From positions 1-64,000 of the forward strand of contig JADZEM010000004.1 in NCBI GenBank assembly GCA_020850535.1: 64,000 nucleotides of DNA, written 5' to 3'. The stretch is from Chloroflexota bacterium (lineage in GTDB: Bacteria > Chloroflexota > UBA6077 > JACCZL01). Position 1 is the first letter of the stretch. Every line of letters begins with the position of its first letter. Position numbers and translations under genes: made by a program. The notes beneath the pieces are model-generated. The model ran no database searches and was not told where the DNA came from. It saw only the letters and a list, made by a program, of their open reading frames with translations. Positions 37,701 through 46,078 of the stretch are shown one piece after another.

Positions 37701-38155
37701 ACACCGGCGGGAGCCGGCTGGTGCACCTGGCTCCGGACGGCAGCATGCTCGGGAAGATCGGACCGGCCGTTGGCGGGCCGGTCGAGCTGCGCCAGCCGAC
37801 CGACGTGGTCGTCGCGCCGAACGGCGACATCTACGCGGTCAACGGCGAGGGCGGCAGCGTGCTGCACCTCTCCCCGACCGGCGCGTACCTGCACCACTGG
37901 GCCGTGCTGCCAGCCGACACCGAGCGCGGCCCCCACATGGCCATCGCGCCAGACGGCGCGGTCTGGATCAGCGAGCCCGACGGCCGTCGAATCAGCCGAT
38001 TCACGCCTGCGGGCGTGCCGGCCGGGGTTGTCGATCAGACCCGCGAGGGGCGGCTGTTGCGCGCGCCGGTCGGCATCGCCATCGGCCCCAACGGCCTGCT
38101 CTACGTGACGGATGTGTCGCTGCGGGCGGTGCTGGCCCTGCGCTTCGGCCCGTAG
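34721..38155 (+). CDS. GT-C-like membrane protein with PA14-like and NHL regions, catalytic Asp missing
   Basis: 1144 residues from a GTG. The architecture copies the 1269-residue protein: membrane domain (about 1-490), two PA14-like units (about 590-850) and NHL-like blades (VAVGPDGAVYVTN, FGLAPDGTLLVADTG). In the first extracytoplasmic loop the paralogue has [15 protein letters not shown] and this one PPGLAPAEAVVGLDA, so the Asp of the acidic pair is Ala129 while Glu130 remains. It may be inactive as a transferase and serve as a binding or scaffold partner. Confidence 0.75.
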   Translation: MPIFRRPSLRLDVSRRLLPLPILALGASLAGQLALDQRAWLGGAILLLSAALLIGSAALGRDDQPDDSADEDAEARFSEDAEAHADRHPDPGTLIGGWRGLLSLLVVGVGAAACRLVLLGALPPGLAPAEAVVGLDAAHVLSSGFDGGTWDGWPIFHLLTVWSVGALGHTPVAVRLPAALGGTLMALALFLLGRQLGGTLLGALAGMLAALLFWPVELTRAAFGYVGWGVAAQALGVALLMRAAQRGHGGLAGAAGVAIGLGIQVSWSGLMALVAALILACRPRAGSTRWQPPQPPVLAPFLVYGLIAAGPVIAGVSIPDRHLAVERATNANPSEAAAPLLERLRATALMFNVSGDPDPVHNAQGQKHLDSVMAALLILGIAVAVARPASRRGGILLLWLAVTLALAARASRDSGPDSLAAFPMLAPVALLAASGLVAVAGQLPGRMWTAPMWRLDLLVVLLGFSVVTNGYTTFIARRTDQAAWTGYASAEALTAEQINRLLPTHAIYLADVWLDHPTIRFLAPGLGEPRPLDAAVGVPLRRDETFAYFAPGRQEVVAEDLERVYEDGEIDRYRSPLDDTQVVLRTFRAPSKVVASARGVTLRVTSQDRSRTSRQTLGDLRLSWPIPGESAQGAAIELFAALAIDTPGWYRFMLDGPPGSTVEINGVSVGRAGEELTTELPAGNQRLRVLAAPSGPAQIQLRWQPPGTSELTAIPGARLSREQRTATGLLAVYRSGTDPEAKPDVLRFERYVQREATLPPLAGPYVLDLIGVVDAPKAGTYRFRVQGSGNVGLWLDDLPVPLGQSPGDEPASVVLPDGDHSIRVRLTNPGSDTTLNLLWAPPGEDWGAIPTSRFTPVSNPTEAAIHPAIPPDPAIRALGATRVASLVSLESEPRAVAVGPDGAVYVTNASTRDTLRIDSPSSVPTPIPNAEAGVPADVEVGPDGVVWVLDALDGQLRRIEPATGEVRTVGSRDLGLYRPRGFGLAPDGTLLVADTGGSRLVHLAPDGSMLGKIGPAVGGPVELRQPTDVVVAPNGDIYAVNGEGGSVLHLSPTGAYLHHWAVLPADTERGPHMAIAPDGAVWISEPDGRRISRFTPAGVPAGVVDQTREGRLLRAPVGIAIGPNGLLYVTDVSLRAVLALRFGP

Positions 38156-38374
38156 CGCAGTGACAGCGCAGTCGGTGCCTCGTGGCCTGTCCCCGCCCGT
38201 TGATTCGTTAGTTGATTCGTTAGGCGGGCAGAAGACAGACCCTGGCACGGCGAACGTCAAAGCGCTGGAGATCGGCGCTTACGGACCTGTCACAGGTAGC
38301 ATCCGAGCAAGGCCACCCTCATTGCCACACGGGTACAACCCTTCGTAGCCCGTTCACCCACGCTGGAGCCACCG

Positions 38375-40381
38375 GTGCGTTTCCGCCTGCTGTTCCTCGG
38401 TCTGGCCGCCTGCACGGCGTTCGCCGCGCTGCTGACCGCGCAGGCCGGACTGCTGCTCGCCGCTGTGGGCCTGGCGGGGCTGGGCTTCGCGGGCCTGGAC
38501 GATTCCGGCGACTCGGCAGCCTGGCTCGAACGCTGGTGGCGACGCTGGCTCACGGTCGATCCGCAGGGCATCTCGGCACTGCTGGTCGTCGGGTCGGTCT
38601 GCTTCACGGGAGTCGCAGTCGTGCTCTCGCGGACGACGCGCTTCAGCGTGCTCCCCTGGCTGCTCGCCCTCGGCCTGCTGTTGGCGGCCGCCACGCGGCT
38701 GGACGGCATCCGGCGGACCCACCTCCGTCACATCTGCACAGCGCCGCGGCGTCGGAGCATGCGCCTGGAGCTGGCGACCGTCGCTGCCATCTCGCTGGTG
38801 GCGCTCGTCCTGCGCGCCTACCAGCTCGAAGCGTACCCGCCCGCCTTCCACGGCGACGAGGGCGAGCTGGCGCTGATCGCTCGTGAGATCCTGAAGGGAC
38901 AGCGGTTCTCCCTGTTCGGCACCTCCAGCTTCTCGTCGATCCCGTTCATGTTCAGCTATCTCCAGGCCGCCTCGATGCTGGTCTTCGGGCAGGGCATCGT
39001 CGGGGCGCGGATGGTCTCGGTGCTGTTCGGCGTGGCCTGCGTCCCGGCCGTCTACGTGCTGGCGCGCATCGCCTGGGGACCGCTCGCGGCGGCCGTGGCG
39101 GCATGGCTGCTGGCCGTGTCGCATCTGCACATCCAGTACAGCCGGATGGCGATCAGCAACGTCGAAGCGACGTTGACGATGATCCTGATGATGCTGCTGC
39201 TGGCGTTCGCCTACGAGCATGGGAGACGGGCGAATCGGGGCGACGATAGCGCGTCGTCGTCGTCCGATCCGCTGGTCGGCAGGCCCGGCGTCTGGACGGC
39301 CCTGGTGCTGGCCGGCATGGCGATCGGCTTCGCGCAGTATCTGTACTACGCGGCCAGGGTGATGCCCATCGTGGCCGCCCCGCTCCTGATCGTGCTGTGG
39401 CGGCGGCGCTGCGTCTCATTGGTGCAGATCGGCGGGCTGGCGCTCGGCGGGCTGGCCGTGTTCGCACCGCTCGGGCTGCACTACGTCACCTACCCGGACA
39501 CATTCTTCGCGCGCGTCCAGATGGTCAGCATCTTCCAGGCATCGTTCGTCCAGCAGATCGTCGGCCCGAGCGCGACGTTGCCCTCGGCGCTGCCGGCCCT
39601 GCTCACGGAGCAGCTGCGGCGCGTCCTGAGCATGTTCATCCTGGCGGGAGACGGTGGCGGGTTCTACTTCTACAACATCCCTAGCTTCGACACGCTCACC
39701 GTCGTGCTGCTCTGGCTTGGGATGGGCGCGACGATTGCCCAGTGGCGTCGTTTCCACGAGCTGACGCTGCTGCTCTGGTTCTGGCTCGGCGTTCTGTTCG
39801 GCGGCGTGCTGACCATCGATGCGCCGTCCGGGCAGCGGCTGCTGATCATGACGCCGACGGTGTTCCTGCTCGGCGCGATGCTGGTGGCAAGAGTCGCGCG
39901 GATGGTTGGCGGCACGCGGTTCGGAGCGACGCGCTGGCTGCTCGCGCCGGTCGGCACGAGCGCAGCGCTCCTGCTGCTGGCGATGAACGTCGGGATCTAC
40001 TTCTTCCAGTACGCGCCGCGCGTCCTCGGGCGCGAGGCCACGGCTATCGGCCAGGAATTGGCGCAGGAGCCATCTCGCTACCACGCCTTCATGCTGACTG
40101 GTCCGGTCCTCTACGAGAATCACGGGACGATTCGGTTTCTGGCGCGAGACGTGCCGATCATCCACCTGAACAACCGATCCGAGTTCCGGCCGCCCACGGA
40201 TGGCAAGGGCGTCGTCGTGGTGGCGCTGGAGCACCGCATCGAGGATCTGCGTGCCATCGAGGCCCAGATCCCGGGCGGGACGGAGACGCGGAACGTTGAC
40301 CCGTCCGGTCGTCTGATCTACATTGCCTATCGGACGCCGCCGACCGGACAGACGCCAGCCCGACCACCTCAGGGCCGGTAG
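38375..40381 (+). CDS. GT-C (PMT/ArnT-like) membrane glycosyltransferase
   Basis: 668 residues from a GTG, with about 12 membrane helices. After the first helices comes YPPAFHGDEGELALIAREIL, containing the catalytic-type Asp-Glu pair, then LLAVSHLHIQYSRMAISN, typical of ArnT/PMT-like glycosyltransferase family 39 proteins. A C-terminal soluble domain of about 130 residues follows. It lacks the PA14/NHL additions of its neighbours. It is third in the plus-strand run. Confidence 0.82.
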   Translation: MRFRLLFLGLAACTAFAALLTAQAGLLLAAVGLAGLGFAGLDDSGDSAAWLERWWRRWLTVDPQGISALLVVGSVCFTGVAVVLSRTTRFSVLPWLLALGLLLAAATRLDGIRRTHLRHICTAPRRRSMRLELATVAAISLVALVLRAYQLEAYPPAFHGDEGELALIAREILKGQRFSLFGTSSFSSIPFMFSYLQAASMLVFGQGIVGARMVSVLFGVACVPAVYVLARIAWGPLAAAVAAWLLAVSHLHIQYSRMAISNVEATLTMILMMLLLAFAYEHGRRANRGDDSASSSSDPLVGRPGVWTALVLAGMAIGFAQYLYYAARVMPIVAAPLLIVLWRRRCVSLVQIGGLALGGLAVFAPLGLHYVTYPDTFFARVQMVSIFQASFVQQIVGPSATLPSALPALLTEQLRRVLSMFILAGDGGGFYFYNIPSFDTLTVVLLWLGMGATIAQWRRFHELTLLLWFWLGVLFGGVLTIDAPSGQRLLIMTPTVFLLGAMLVARVARMVGGTRFGATRWLLAPVGTSAALLLLAMNVGIYFFQYAPRVLGREATAIGQELAQEPSRYHAFMLTGPVLYENHGTIRFLARDVPIIHLNNRSEFRPPTDGKGVVVVALEHRIEDLRAIEAQIPGGTETRNVDPSGRLIYIAYRTPPTGQTPARPPQGR

Positions 40382-40436
40382 CTGCCGGACGGTCGCCGTC
40401 GTGACCGAGACGCACCCTGGCTGCGAGGGTCTGTGA

Positions 40437-42026
40437 GTGATGCGTCCTGACGGCGCACCTGGCGAATCTGGAGCCGAGGCGGAGGCCTGGCTGCGCCAAC
40501 TGCGCGACGGCGCGCCGCCGCAAAAGGCCGAGGCGCGCTGGCAGCTCGCGGCGATCTTCGCGCGGCGCGGCCTGACCGAGCAGGCCGTCGAACTGCTGGT
40601 GACGAACGCCCAGGCTGGCTATCGCAGCCCCAAGCTGTTCGAGACGCTGGCCCGCCACTATCGCACACTGGGGAACGAGTACCTCGCGGCCTCGGCGTCG
40701 CTGGAAGCTGCGCGTCTGCGGGAGCGTGGCGGACAGCCGGCCGGGCAGGCCAGTGGTGGCAGAGCTGGGGCCGGAGGCGCGGCCGGAGACGGGGATCAGG
40801 CCCGTGCGGGGCCGGGCAGCGGCTCCGGCCACGAGGCGTACGCACGACAGGGGCGGCAGCCATCGGGCGGGACGGGACGCCGCGCGGACACACCGGCGAG
40901 CGGGATCGCCGGCGGCGAACTACCTGGAAACGGTCTGTCCTGGGAGCGTCCGCTCCGCGTCGCCGGCTGGGTCGCCTGCGTCGGGCTGTTCCTGGCCGCG
41001 ATGGCCGTCGGGCAGCGCAGTCCAGCGAGCGCGGTGGTCTACATGCTGGCTGCCGCCGCGCTCGGCCTGCTGCTAGCGGGCGCGCCGGGACTACGCCGGC
41101 TGCTGCACGTGCCGTCCGGCGCGCTCGGCAACGGCCTACTCTTGTTCGTCGGGGCGCTGCTCTTTCTGACGGGCGGCGCGCTGCTCCCGCGCGAGTCCAC
41201 GCCGTTTGTCTCGCCGTCCGCGCCGGCGTCTGGCCCGACACCGCGCATCCCGCCAACACCGACCGATCCGCCGCTGGTCCCGACCGCCCGCCCGAGCATC
41301 GCGCCGACGGCCGGGCCGGCCGCGTCGCCATCGCCGGCTGCGCAGGCGGCGCCGGCCGGCAGCGACCGGAGCGCCGCCAGTGGGGCGCCGGCCGCGTTGG
41401 CGACATCTGGGCCCCAGGAAGTCGTTGTACCGGCCTCGCCGCCGCCTGCGCCACCTGCGCCGGCAGCGGTGGCAGCCGTCGATCGTGGGGAGGCAACGCA
41501 CGATCTCGCCGCTGGCGCGCACGTGCAGGTGGTTGGGGCCGGGTCGGAAGGCGTCCGCCTGCGGCCGGAGCCGGGCAGCGAGACGGTGATCCGGGTGCTG
41601 GCCGACGGCATGCATCTCGAAGCGCTGGGCGAGCGTCACCAGGATGGCGGCCGGCTCTGGCAGCAGGTCCGCCTGCCGAACGGCGACGAAGGATGGATCG
41701 CCGCCAACTTCCTGATGGTGGTAACCGCCACGCCACGAGTGGCGTCGGCCCCCGCGCCGGCACCGACGCGCGCGGCCACGCCGACGGTCACGGTCCTCGC
41801 CCGCGCGCCGACGACGGCCGCCGCGCCCCGCTCACAGGCTCCACGCGGTGCGCCGCTCGGCATGGACTGCCCGGCTGGCCTCCCGATCAAGGGCAACCAC
41901 AGCTCGTCGGGCGAGTGGATCTACCATCGGCCGGGCGGCCAGTTCTACCGCCAGACCCGGCCCGAGCAGTGTTTCGCTACCGAGGCGGACGCCCGGGCCG
42001 CCGGCTACCGCGCCAGCTTGCGGTAG
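40437..42026 (+). CDS. membrane protein with SH3b and sunset domains
   Basis: About 529 residues; a GTG at 40437 or ATG at 40440 follows GAGGG. A helical, TPR-like N-terminus (1-90) and a low-complexity linker precede three hydrophobic segments (about 178-250). A Pro/Ala-rich stalk, an SH3b domain (about 360-425, GVRLRPEPGSETVIRVL to DEGWIAANF) and a second linker follow. The C-terminal MDCPAGLPIKGNHS...YHRPGGQFY...CFATEADARAAGYR is a sunset domain. The cell-surface part may bind wall polymers. It follows the glycosyltransferase genes by 55 bases. Confidence 0.8.
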   Translation: MMRPDGAPGESGAEAEAWLRQLRDGAPPQKAEARWQLAAIFARRGLTEQAVELLVTNAQAGYRSPKLFETLARHYRTLGNEYLAASASLEAARLRERGGQPAGQASGGRAGAGGAAGDGDQARAGPGSGSGHEAYARQGRQPSGGTGRRADTPASGIAGGELPGNGLSWERPLRVAGWVACVGLFLAAMAVGQRSPASAVVYMLAAAALGLLLAGAPGLRRLLHVPSGALGNGLLLFVGALLFLTGGALLPRESTPFVSPSAPASGPTPRIPPTPTDPPLVPTARPSIAPTAGPAASPSPAAQAAPAGSDRSAASGAPAALATSGPQEVVVPASPPPAPPAPAAVAAVDRGEATHDLAAGAHVQVVGAGSEGVRLRPEPGSETVIRVLADGMHLEALGERHQDGGRLWQQVRLPNGDEGWIAANFLMVVTATPRVASAPAPAPTRAATPTVTVLARAPTTAAAPRSQAPRGAPLGMDCPAGLPIKGNHSSSGEWIYHRPGGQFYRQTRPEQCFATEADARAAGYRASLR

Positions 42027-42077
42027 CGACGGCGATCCTCACGGGCCGCGGCTCACCAGGGGACCGTGCACGACGGC

Positions 42078-43037
42078 CTACACGCGCCGCTCCACCACGT
42101 AGTGCGTCAGCGCTTCGAGCGAGTCGCGGGCCGGGCAGGCCGGCACGTCGAGCAGCGCCACGCGGGCCTCGGCCAGCAACTGGTCGGCCTCGGCCTGCGC
42201 TGCCAGGACGGCCGGCGAGGTGCGGATGGCCTGCACGACGACATCGGTGTCGTCGGCATTGAAAAGGGCGCGGAACTCGGCGTCTGGAAGCTGCTCGCGC
42301 AGGCAGATGACGGGCAACGTGATCGTGCCCTGGCGCAGGTCGCCGCCAACCGGCTTCCCAAGCTGGGCCTCGTCGCCGGTGAAGTCGAGGATGTCGTCCA
42401 CGACCTGGAACGCCAGCCCGAGACGGTCGCCGTACCGCCGCATCGCCAGGATCTGCGGCTCGGCGAGTCCGGCGAGGATCGCGCTGCCCTCGCACGCCAG
42501 CACGAACAGCGAGGCTGTCTTGCCCCAGATCGTCTGGTAGTACCCCTCGCGGGTGAGCTTGAGGTGCGGCGAGCTGCCGCGCGAGGCCTCTTCGATCTGC
42601 CCCTGGCACATGCTGGCGAGCGTCTGGGCGAACAGGCCGATCACCCGAACGTCGCCGGTCGCGACGCAGCGCGTAGCCGACTGAGCGAAGAGATAGTCGC
42701 CGACGAGAACGGCCAGCGCGTTGCCGACCCGCGTGAACAGCGTCTGCGCGCCGCGCCGCCGGTCAGACTCGTCCACCACGTCGTCGTGCACGAGGCTCGC
42801 GCCGTGCAGCAGCTCGACGCCGGTCGCCATGTGCAGCAGCCGTTCGGCGTCGTAGGTGCCGAGGTGGCCGGTCAACAGCGCCAGCGCGGGACGAAGTCGC
42901 TTGCCGCTTCCGGGCAGAACCATCGAGAGCATCGGGCCAAGCAGCGGATGGTCAGGCTGGGCGGTCTCGGCCAGCGCGCGCTCGACCGCCGCCAGACCGT
43001 CCTGTACCAGGGCGAACGACGAGACCGTGCTGATCAC
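42078..43037 (-). CDS. polyprenyl synthetase
   Basis: 319 residues. First aspartate-rich motif DDVVD at 85-89, GSGKRLRP near residue 43-50 and a second DDILD near 216 mark a trans-isoprenyl diphosphate synthase. It condenses IPP with allylic diphosphates to make a long prenyl chain for quinones or carriers. Chain length cannot be read with certainty. Its start overlaps the TatD gene by 4 bases. Confidence 0.92.
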   Translation of the reverse strand: MISTVSSFALVQDGLAAVERALAETAQPDHPLLGPMLSMVLPGSGKRLRPALALLTGHLGTYDAERLLHMATGVELLHGASLVHDDVVDESDRRRGAQTLFTRVGNALAVLVGDYLFAQSATRCVATGDVRVIGLFAQTLASMCQGQIEEASRGSSPHLKLTREGYYQTIWGKTASLFVLACEGSAILAGLAEPQILAMRRYGDRLGLAFQVVDDILDFTGDEAQLGKPVGGDLRQGTITLPVICLREQLPDAEFRALFNADDTDVVVQAIRTSPAVLAAQAEADQLLAEARVALLDVPACPARDSLEALTHYVVERRV

Positions 43038-43849
43038 ACCACTCCTCTTTCACTGGTGACGGTATCGGGAACTAGTGTCGCTAACAGGGGAAAGAGTCGC
43101 ACAGCGTTTCGGGTGCTGGCATCCTCGAACGTCTCGACCGGCACACCGTGCAGGCCGGCCAGCCGCGAGGCCGTCAGCCGGATGTGGGCCGGCTCGTTCC
43201 GCTGCCCACGATGGGGATGCGGTGGCAGGTATGGGCAGTCCGTCTCGACAACGATGCGGTCGAGCGGCACACGGGCGGCTCGAGCAGGTGCGTCGCCGGC
43301 GTTCTTGTACGTAATCGGACCGGCAATCGAGACGGTGAAGCCGGCATCCAGGCCAGCCACCAGCATCGCGTCGTCGCCGGAGAAGCAGTGCAGGACGCCG
43401 CGACCGCCCGTCGCCTGCGCCCACTCGGCGATGATCGGAGCAACGTCGTCGTCGGCGTCGCGGTTGTGAACGATCACCGGCAGGTCAAGCTCGGCGGCGA
43501 GGTCGAGGTGCCGACGAAACCACTCCTGCTGGATCGCGGGCGCGGTCCGCTTGCGGAAGTTGTCGAGGCCGGTCTCGCCAATGCCGACCACGCGCGGATG
43601 TCGTGCCAGCTTCGCCAGTCGCTCGAAGGCGCCCGGCGCCGCCGCGCCGGAAGCGTTGGGGTGCACCCCGACGGCCGCCACCAGCTGAGGATACTGCTCG
43701 GCCAGCTCGACGGCGGCGAAGCTCGACGGTTCGTCGTAGCCCACGCAGACCAATGCCACCACTCCAGCCTTCGCCGCTCGTTCGAGCACGGCGGGCAGAT
43801 CGTTTGCGAAGGCTGTATCCATCAGGTGGGCGTGCGTATCGATCAGCAT
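43034..43849 (-). CDS. TatD-family metal-dependent DNase
   Basis: 271 residues from the ATG at 43849. IDTHAHLMD supplies the first metal-binding His pair. GIGETGLDNF, VIVHNRDADDD, VLHCFSG and VETDCPYLPP complete the TatD amidohydrolase-fold set. It is a cytoplasmic 3'-5' exonuclease-type enzyme. The ribosome-binding site is weak. It sits between rsmI and the prenyl synthase in one operon. Confidence 0.93.
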   Translation of the reverse strand: MLIDTHAHLMDTAFANDLPAVLERAAKAGVVALVCVGYDEPSSFAAVELAEQYPQLVAAVGVHPNASGAAAPGAFERLAKLARHPRVVGIGETGLDNFRKRTAPAIQQEWFRRHLDLAAELDLPVIVHNRDADDDVAPIIAEWAQATGGRGVLHCFSGDDAMLVAGLDAGFTVSIAGPITYKNAGDAPARAARVPLDRIVVETDCPYLPPHPHRGQRNEPAHIRLTASRLAGLHGVPVETFEDASTRNAVRLFPLLATLVPDTVTSERGVV

Positions 43850-43880
43850 ACGATTCTGGAGAATGATACCATCCGCGCCG

Positions 43881-44609
43881 TCAGGTTCGCTGATGCACAT
43901 CGTCACCCATCGGCGCATCTTCTGCACGCCGCCGGCGGGTCTCTCGCGGCCCGATCACGAGGGTAATCTCGCCACGCGGGGCCTGCCGGGCGAACCGCGC
44001 CGCGACCTCAGCGGCCGTCCCCCGCGCGAACTCTTCGAACTTCTTGGTCAGCTCCCGGCCAACGGCGATCTGCCGCTCCGGTCCCAGAACGGCCACCACG
44101 TCGCCGAGCGCCGCCGCCAGCCGGTGCGGCGACTCGAACACGACGTGCGAGTGCTCGGCATCCGCCAGAGCCTGGAGGAAGCGCCGCCGTTCGCCGGACT
44201 TGCGCGGCAGAAACCCGTGAAAGGTGAACGCGTGCATCGGCAGGCCCGACCCGACCAGCGCCGAGAGGATCGCGGAGGGGCCGGGGATCGGCACGACCGT
44301 CACACCTGCATCGATAGCCGCCCGAATCAGCGGGTAGCCCGGATCGCTGAGGCCCGGCATACCGGCATCGGAGACGAGCGCCACGTCGTCTGATGCCAGG
44401 CGGTCCACCAGCCGACGGACCCGCTCCGTGCCGCTGAACTCGTGGAAGCTGACCAGCGGCGTCGCGATCTCGTGCGCCCGCAACAGCGTACGGGTGACGC
44501 GCGTGTCCTCGGCAGCGATCAGGCTGACCTCGCGCAGGATGCGAATCGCCCGCAGGGTGATGTCCTCAAGGTTGCCGATGGGGGTTCCGACCACATAGAG
44601 CGTGCCCAT
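43881..44609 (-). CDS. rsmI: 16S rRNA (cytidine-2'-O)-methyltransferase RsmI
   Basis: 242 residues from the ATG at 44609. LYVVGTPIGNLEDITLRA at the N-terminus, AAEDTRVTR, SDAGMPGLSDPG and a PGPSA loop are the RsmI/tetrapyrrole methylase fold with a knotless SAM site. It methylates C1402 of 16S rRNA. The short C-terminal basic tail (RRRRAED) is expected. It begins an operon with tatD and the prenyl synthase; a divergent small gene starts 56 bases away. Confidence 0.94.
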   Translation of the reverse strand: MGTLYVVGTPIGNLEDITLRAIRILREVSLIAAEDTRVTRTLLRAHEIATPLVSFHEFSGTERVRRLVDRLASDDVALVSDAGMPGLSDPGYPLIRAAIDAGVTVVPIPGPSAILSALVGSGLPMHAFTFHGFLPRKSGERRRFLQALADAEHSHVVFESPHRLAAALGDVVAVLGPERQIAVGRELTKKFEEFARGTAAEVAARFARQAPRGEITLVIGPRETRRRRAEDAPMGDDVHQRT

Positions 44610-44664
44610 GCGGGGATTATGGCGTCCGGCGGCGGGCGGAATCCGGTACGATCTGCCTGTGTTC

Positions 44665-44904
44665 ATGTACGATCCGGCGCTGCAGCCCGTCGTGCTGGCC
44701 AAGCTCGCGAAGTGGGACCGCCTGACCGAGAGCGATCTCAACGCGATGCTGCCGCCAGAGGATCGCCTGCGCCTCCGCCTCGATCTGCTCGCAGACATGG
44801 CCCACCAGGGGCTGATTACGATGCGCGTGGTGGGTGACGAGCCGGTCTTCGCGATCACCGACGCCGGCCGCGAATGGCTCGGACGCCAGGGTGAATCGCG
44901 ATAG
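44665..44904 (+). CDS. small winged-helix-like protein
   Basis: 79 residues from the ATG at 44665; a GTG two codons earlier is an alternative. LAKLAKWDRLTESDLNAML, then LRLDLLADMAHQGLI and a beta-wing TMRVVGDEPVFAITDAGREWL, read as a winged helix. No Cys or catalytic pattern is seen. It is divergent from rsmI and followed by another small gene 47 bases on. Role unknown; DNA binding is an inference. Confidence 0.6.
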   Translation: MYDPALQPVVLAKLAKWDRLTESDLNAMLPPEDRLRLRLDLLADMAHQGLITMRVVGDEPVFAITDAGREWLGRQGESR

Positions 44905-44951
44905 GATCGCGCCTGCGCCAGCGCACCGCCTTGCGGATCCCGGAGTGACCG

Positions 44952-45263
44952 ATGTCCGACGTTCCCGCTGATCAGACGCCGCAGGCCGGGGCGGCCCCGG
45001 CCGATGCCCAGGCCGTGGTCGACGGGTTGATCCGCGACCTGCTGGCCGGCCTCAGGCCGGACCAGGCAGCCTACCTGGCGTCCGTCCTGACCGCACGCTC
45101 GGCGGCTGAGCTGCACAAGCTGGCCAGGGCGCAGGCGACTGCGAGCAAGGGTGAAGCCGACTGGGGCGCCTGGGCGGCGCTGCAGAACGGCGCGCGGCGG
45201 CTGGTGCTGGACGCCGCGCCGGCCCGCGAGGCCGCCGCCCGGCTGGCCGGCCGGCCGCGCTAA
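44952..45263 (+). CDS. small helical protein of unknown function
   Basis: 103 residues with GGAG-TG upstream of the ATG. An Ala/Pro-rich N-terminus leads into predicted helices (VVDGLIRDLLAGL, DQAAYLASVLTARSAAELHKLARAQ). No motif is recognised. It sits between the winged-helix gene and nfuA on the same strand. Not tied to a pathway. Confidence 0.5.
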   Translation: MSDVPADQTPQAGAAPADAQAVVDGLIRDLLAGLRPDQAAYLASVLTARSAAELHKLARAQATASKGEADWGAWAALQNGARRLVLDAAPAREAAARLAGRPR

Positions 45264-45374
45264 GCTGGCCCAGCTCGCCGCACGTTTGCGCGACGATCGG
45301 GCCAGACTGTCGCTCTGCCCGATACAATGTGACACGGCGAGCGCGCAGTGCCCGCGTCTTGGAGCAAGAACATC

Positions 45375-46046
45375 ATGAGCGACACCGAGCAGACCTTGGG
45401 CGCGGGGAAGATCGTCATCGTCACCGACGCGGCGCGTGAGAAGATCCGCGAGATCATGGAGATGCAGAACATCTCCGGTCGCGGCGCGATCCGTGTCGGC
45501 ATCAACGGGCGCGGTCCGGCCGGGTTCGCCTACTCGATGGCCCTCGAAGAGGACGCCGTTCCCGAGCCGGGCGAGGCGGTGCAGGACGAAGGCGACTTCA
45601 AGGTGCTGGTGGACGGTCCGAGCATCGCCAAGCTCACGGGCGCGAGTATCGACTTTGTCGGGCAGCTCGTCGGCGGCGGCTTCAAAATCGACAACCCGAA
45701 CTCCGTCTGGGACGATCCGCTGGCCGCCGAGATCCAGGCGATCCTCGACTCGCAGATCAATCCTGGCGTGGCGAGCCACGGCGGCTTCGTCGAACTGCTG
45801 GACGTGCAGGAAAACCGCGTGTTCGTGAAGATGGGCGGTGGCTGTCAAGGCTGTGGCATGGCCAGTGTGACCCTCAAGCAGGGCGTCGAGGTCATGCTGC
45901 GCGAGAAGTTCCCGCAAATCGTCGAGGTGGTGGACTCAACAGACCACGCCGGCGGGTCGAACCCGTACTACCAGCCAGCCAAGGGTGCCGGCGGGCACGG
46001 CGGCCACGGCGCGCAGAGTCCGTTCCACGCGCCCGCGAAGGGCTGA
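45375..46046 (+). CDS. nfuA: NfuA-type iron-sulfur carrier protein
   Basis: 223 residues from the ATG at 45375 with GGAG upstream. Residues ~12-115 are an A-type (IscA-like) fold that lacks the three cluster cysteines. Residues ~118-195 are a NifU domain with GGGCQGCG (Cys157, Cys160). This degenerate A-domain plus NifU layout is NfuA, which hands [4Fe-4S] clusters to apoproteins. The last ~25 residues are Gly/His-rich. Confidence 0.88.
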   Translation: MSDTEQTLGAGKIVIVTDAAREKIREIMEMQNISGRGAIRVGINGRGPAGFAYSMALEEDAVPEPGEAVQDEGDFKVLVDGPSIAKLTGASIDFVGQLVGGGFKIDNPNSVWDDPLAAEIQAILDSQINPGVASHGGFVELLDVQENRVFVKMGGGCQGCGMASVTLKQGVEVMLREKFPQIVEVVDSTDHAGGSNPYYQPAKGAGGHGGHGAQSPFHAPAKG

Positions 46047-46078
46047 GAGCAGCCACGATCCATTCGCCGCTCTGCGCC

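Noticed and set aside
45323-45328. TACAAT -10 box upstream of nfuA
   Set aside because: No matching -35 element about 17 bases upstream, so the hexamer alone is not enough to call a promoter.
44610-45917. N-terminal extension of rsmI to 678 codons
   Set aside because: The extension is antisense to nfuA and two small genes; RsmI begins cleanly at 44609.
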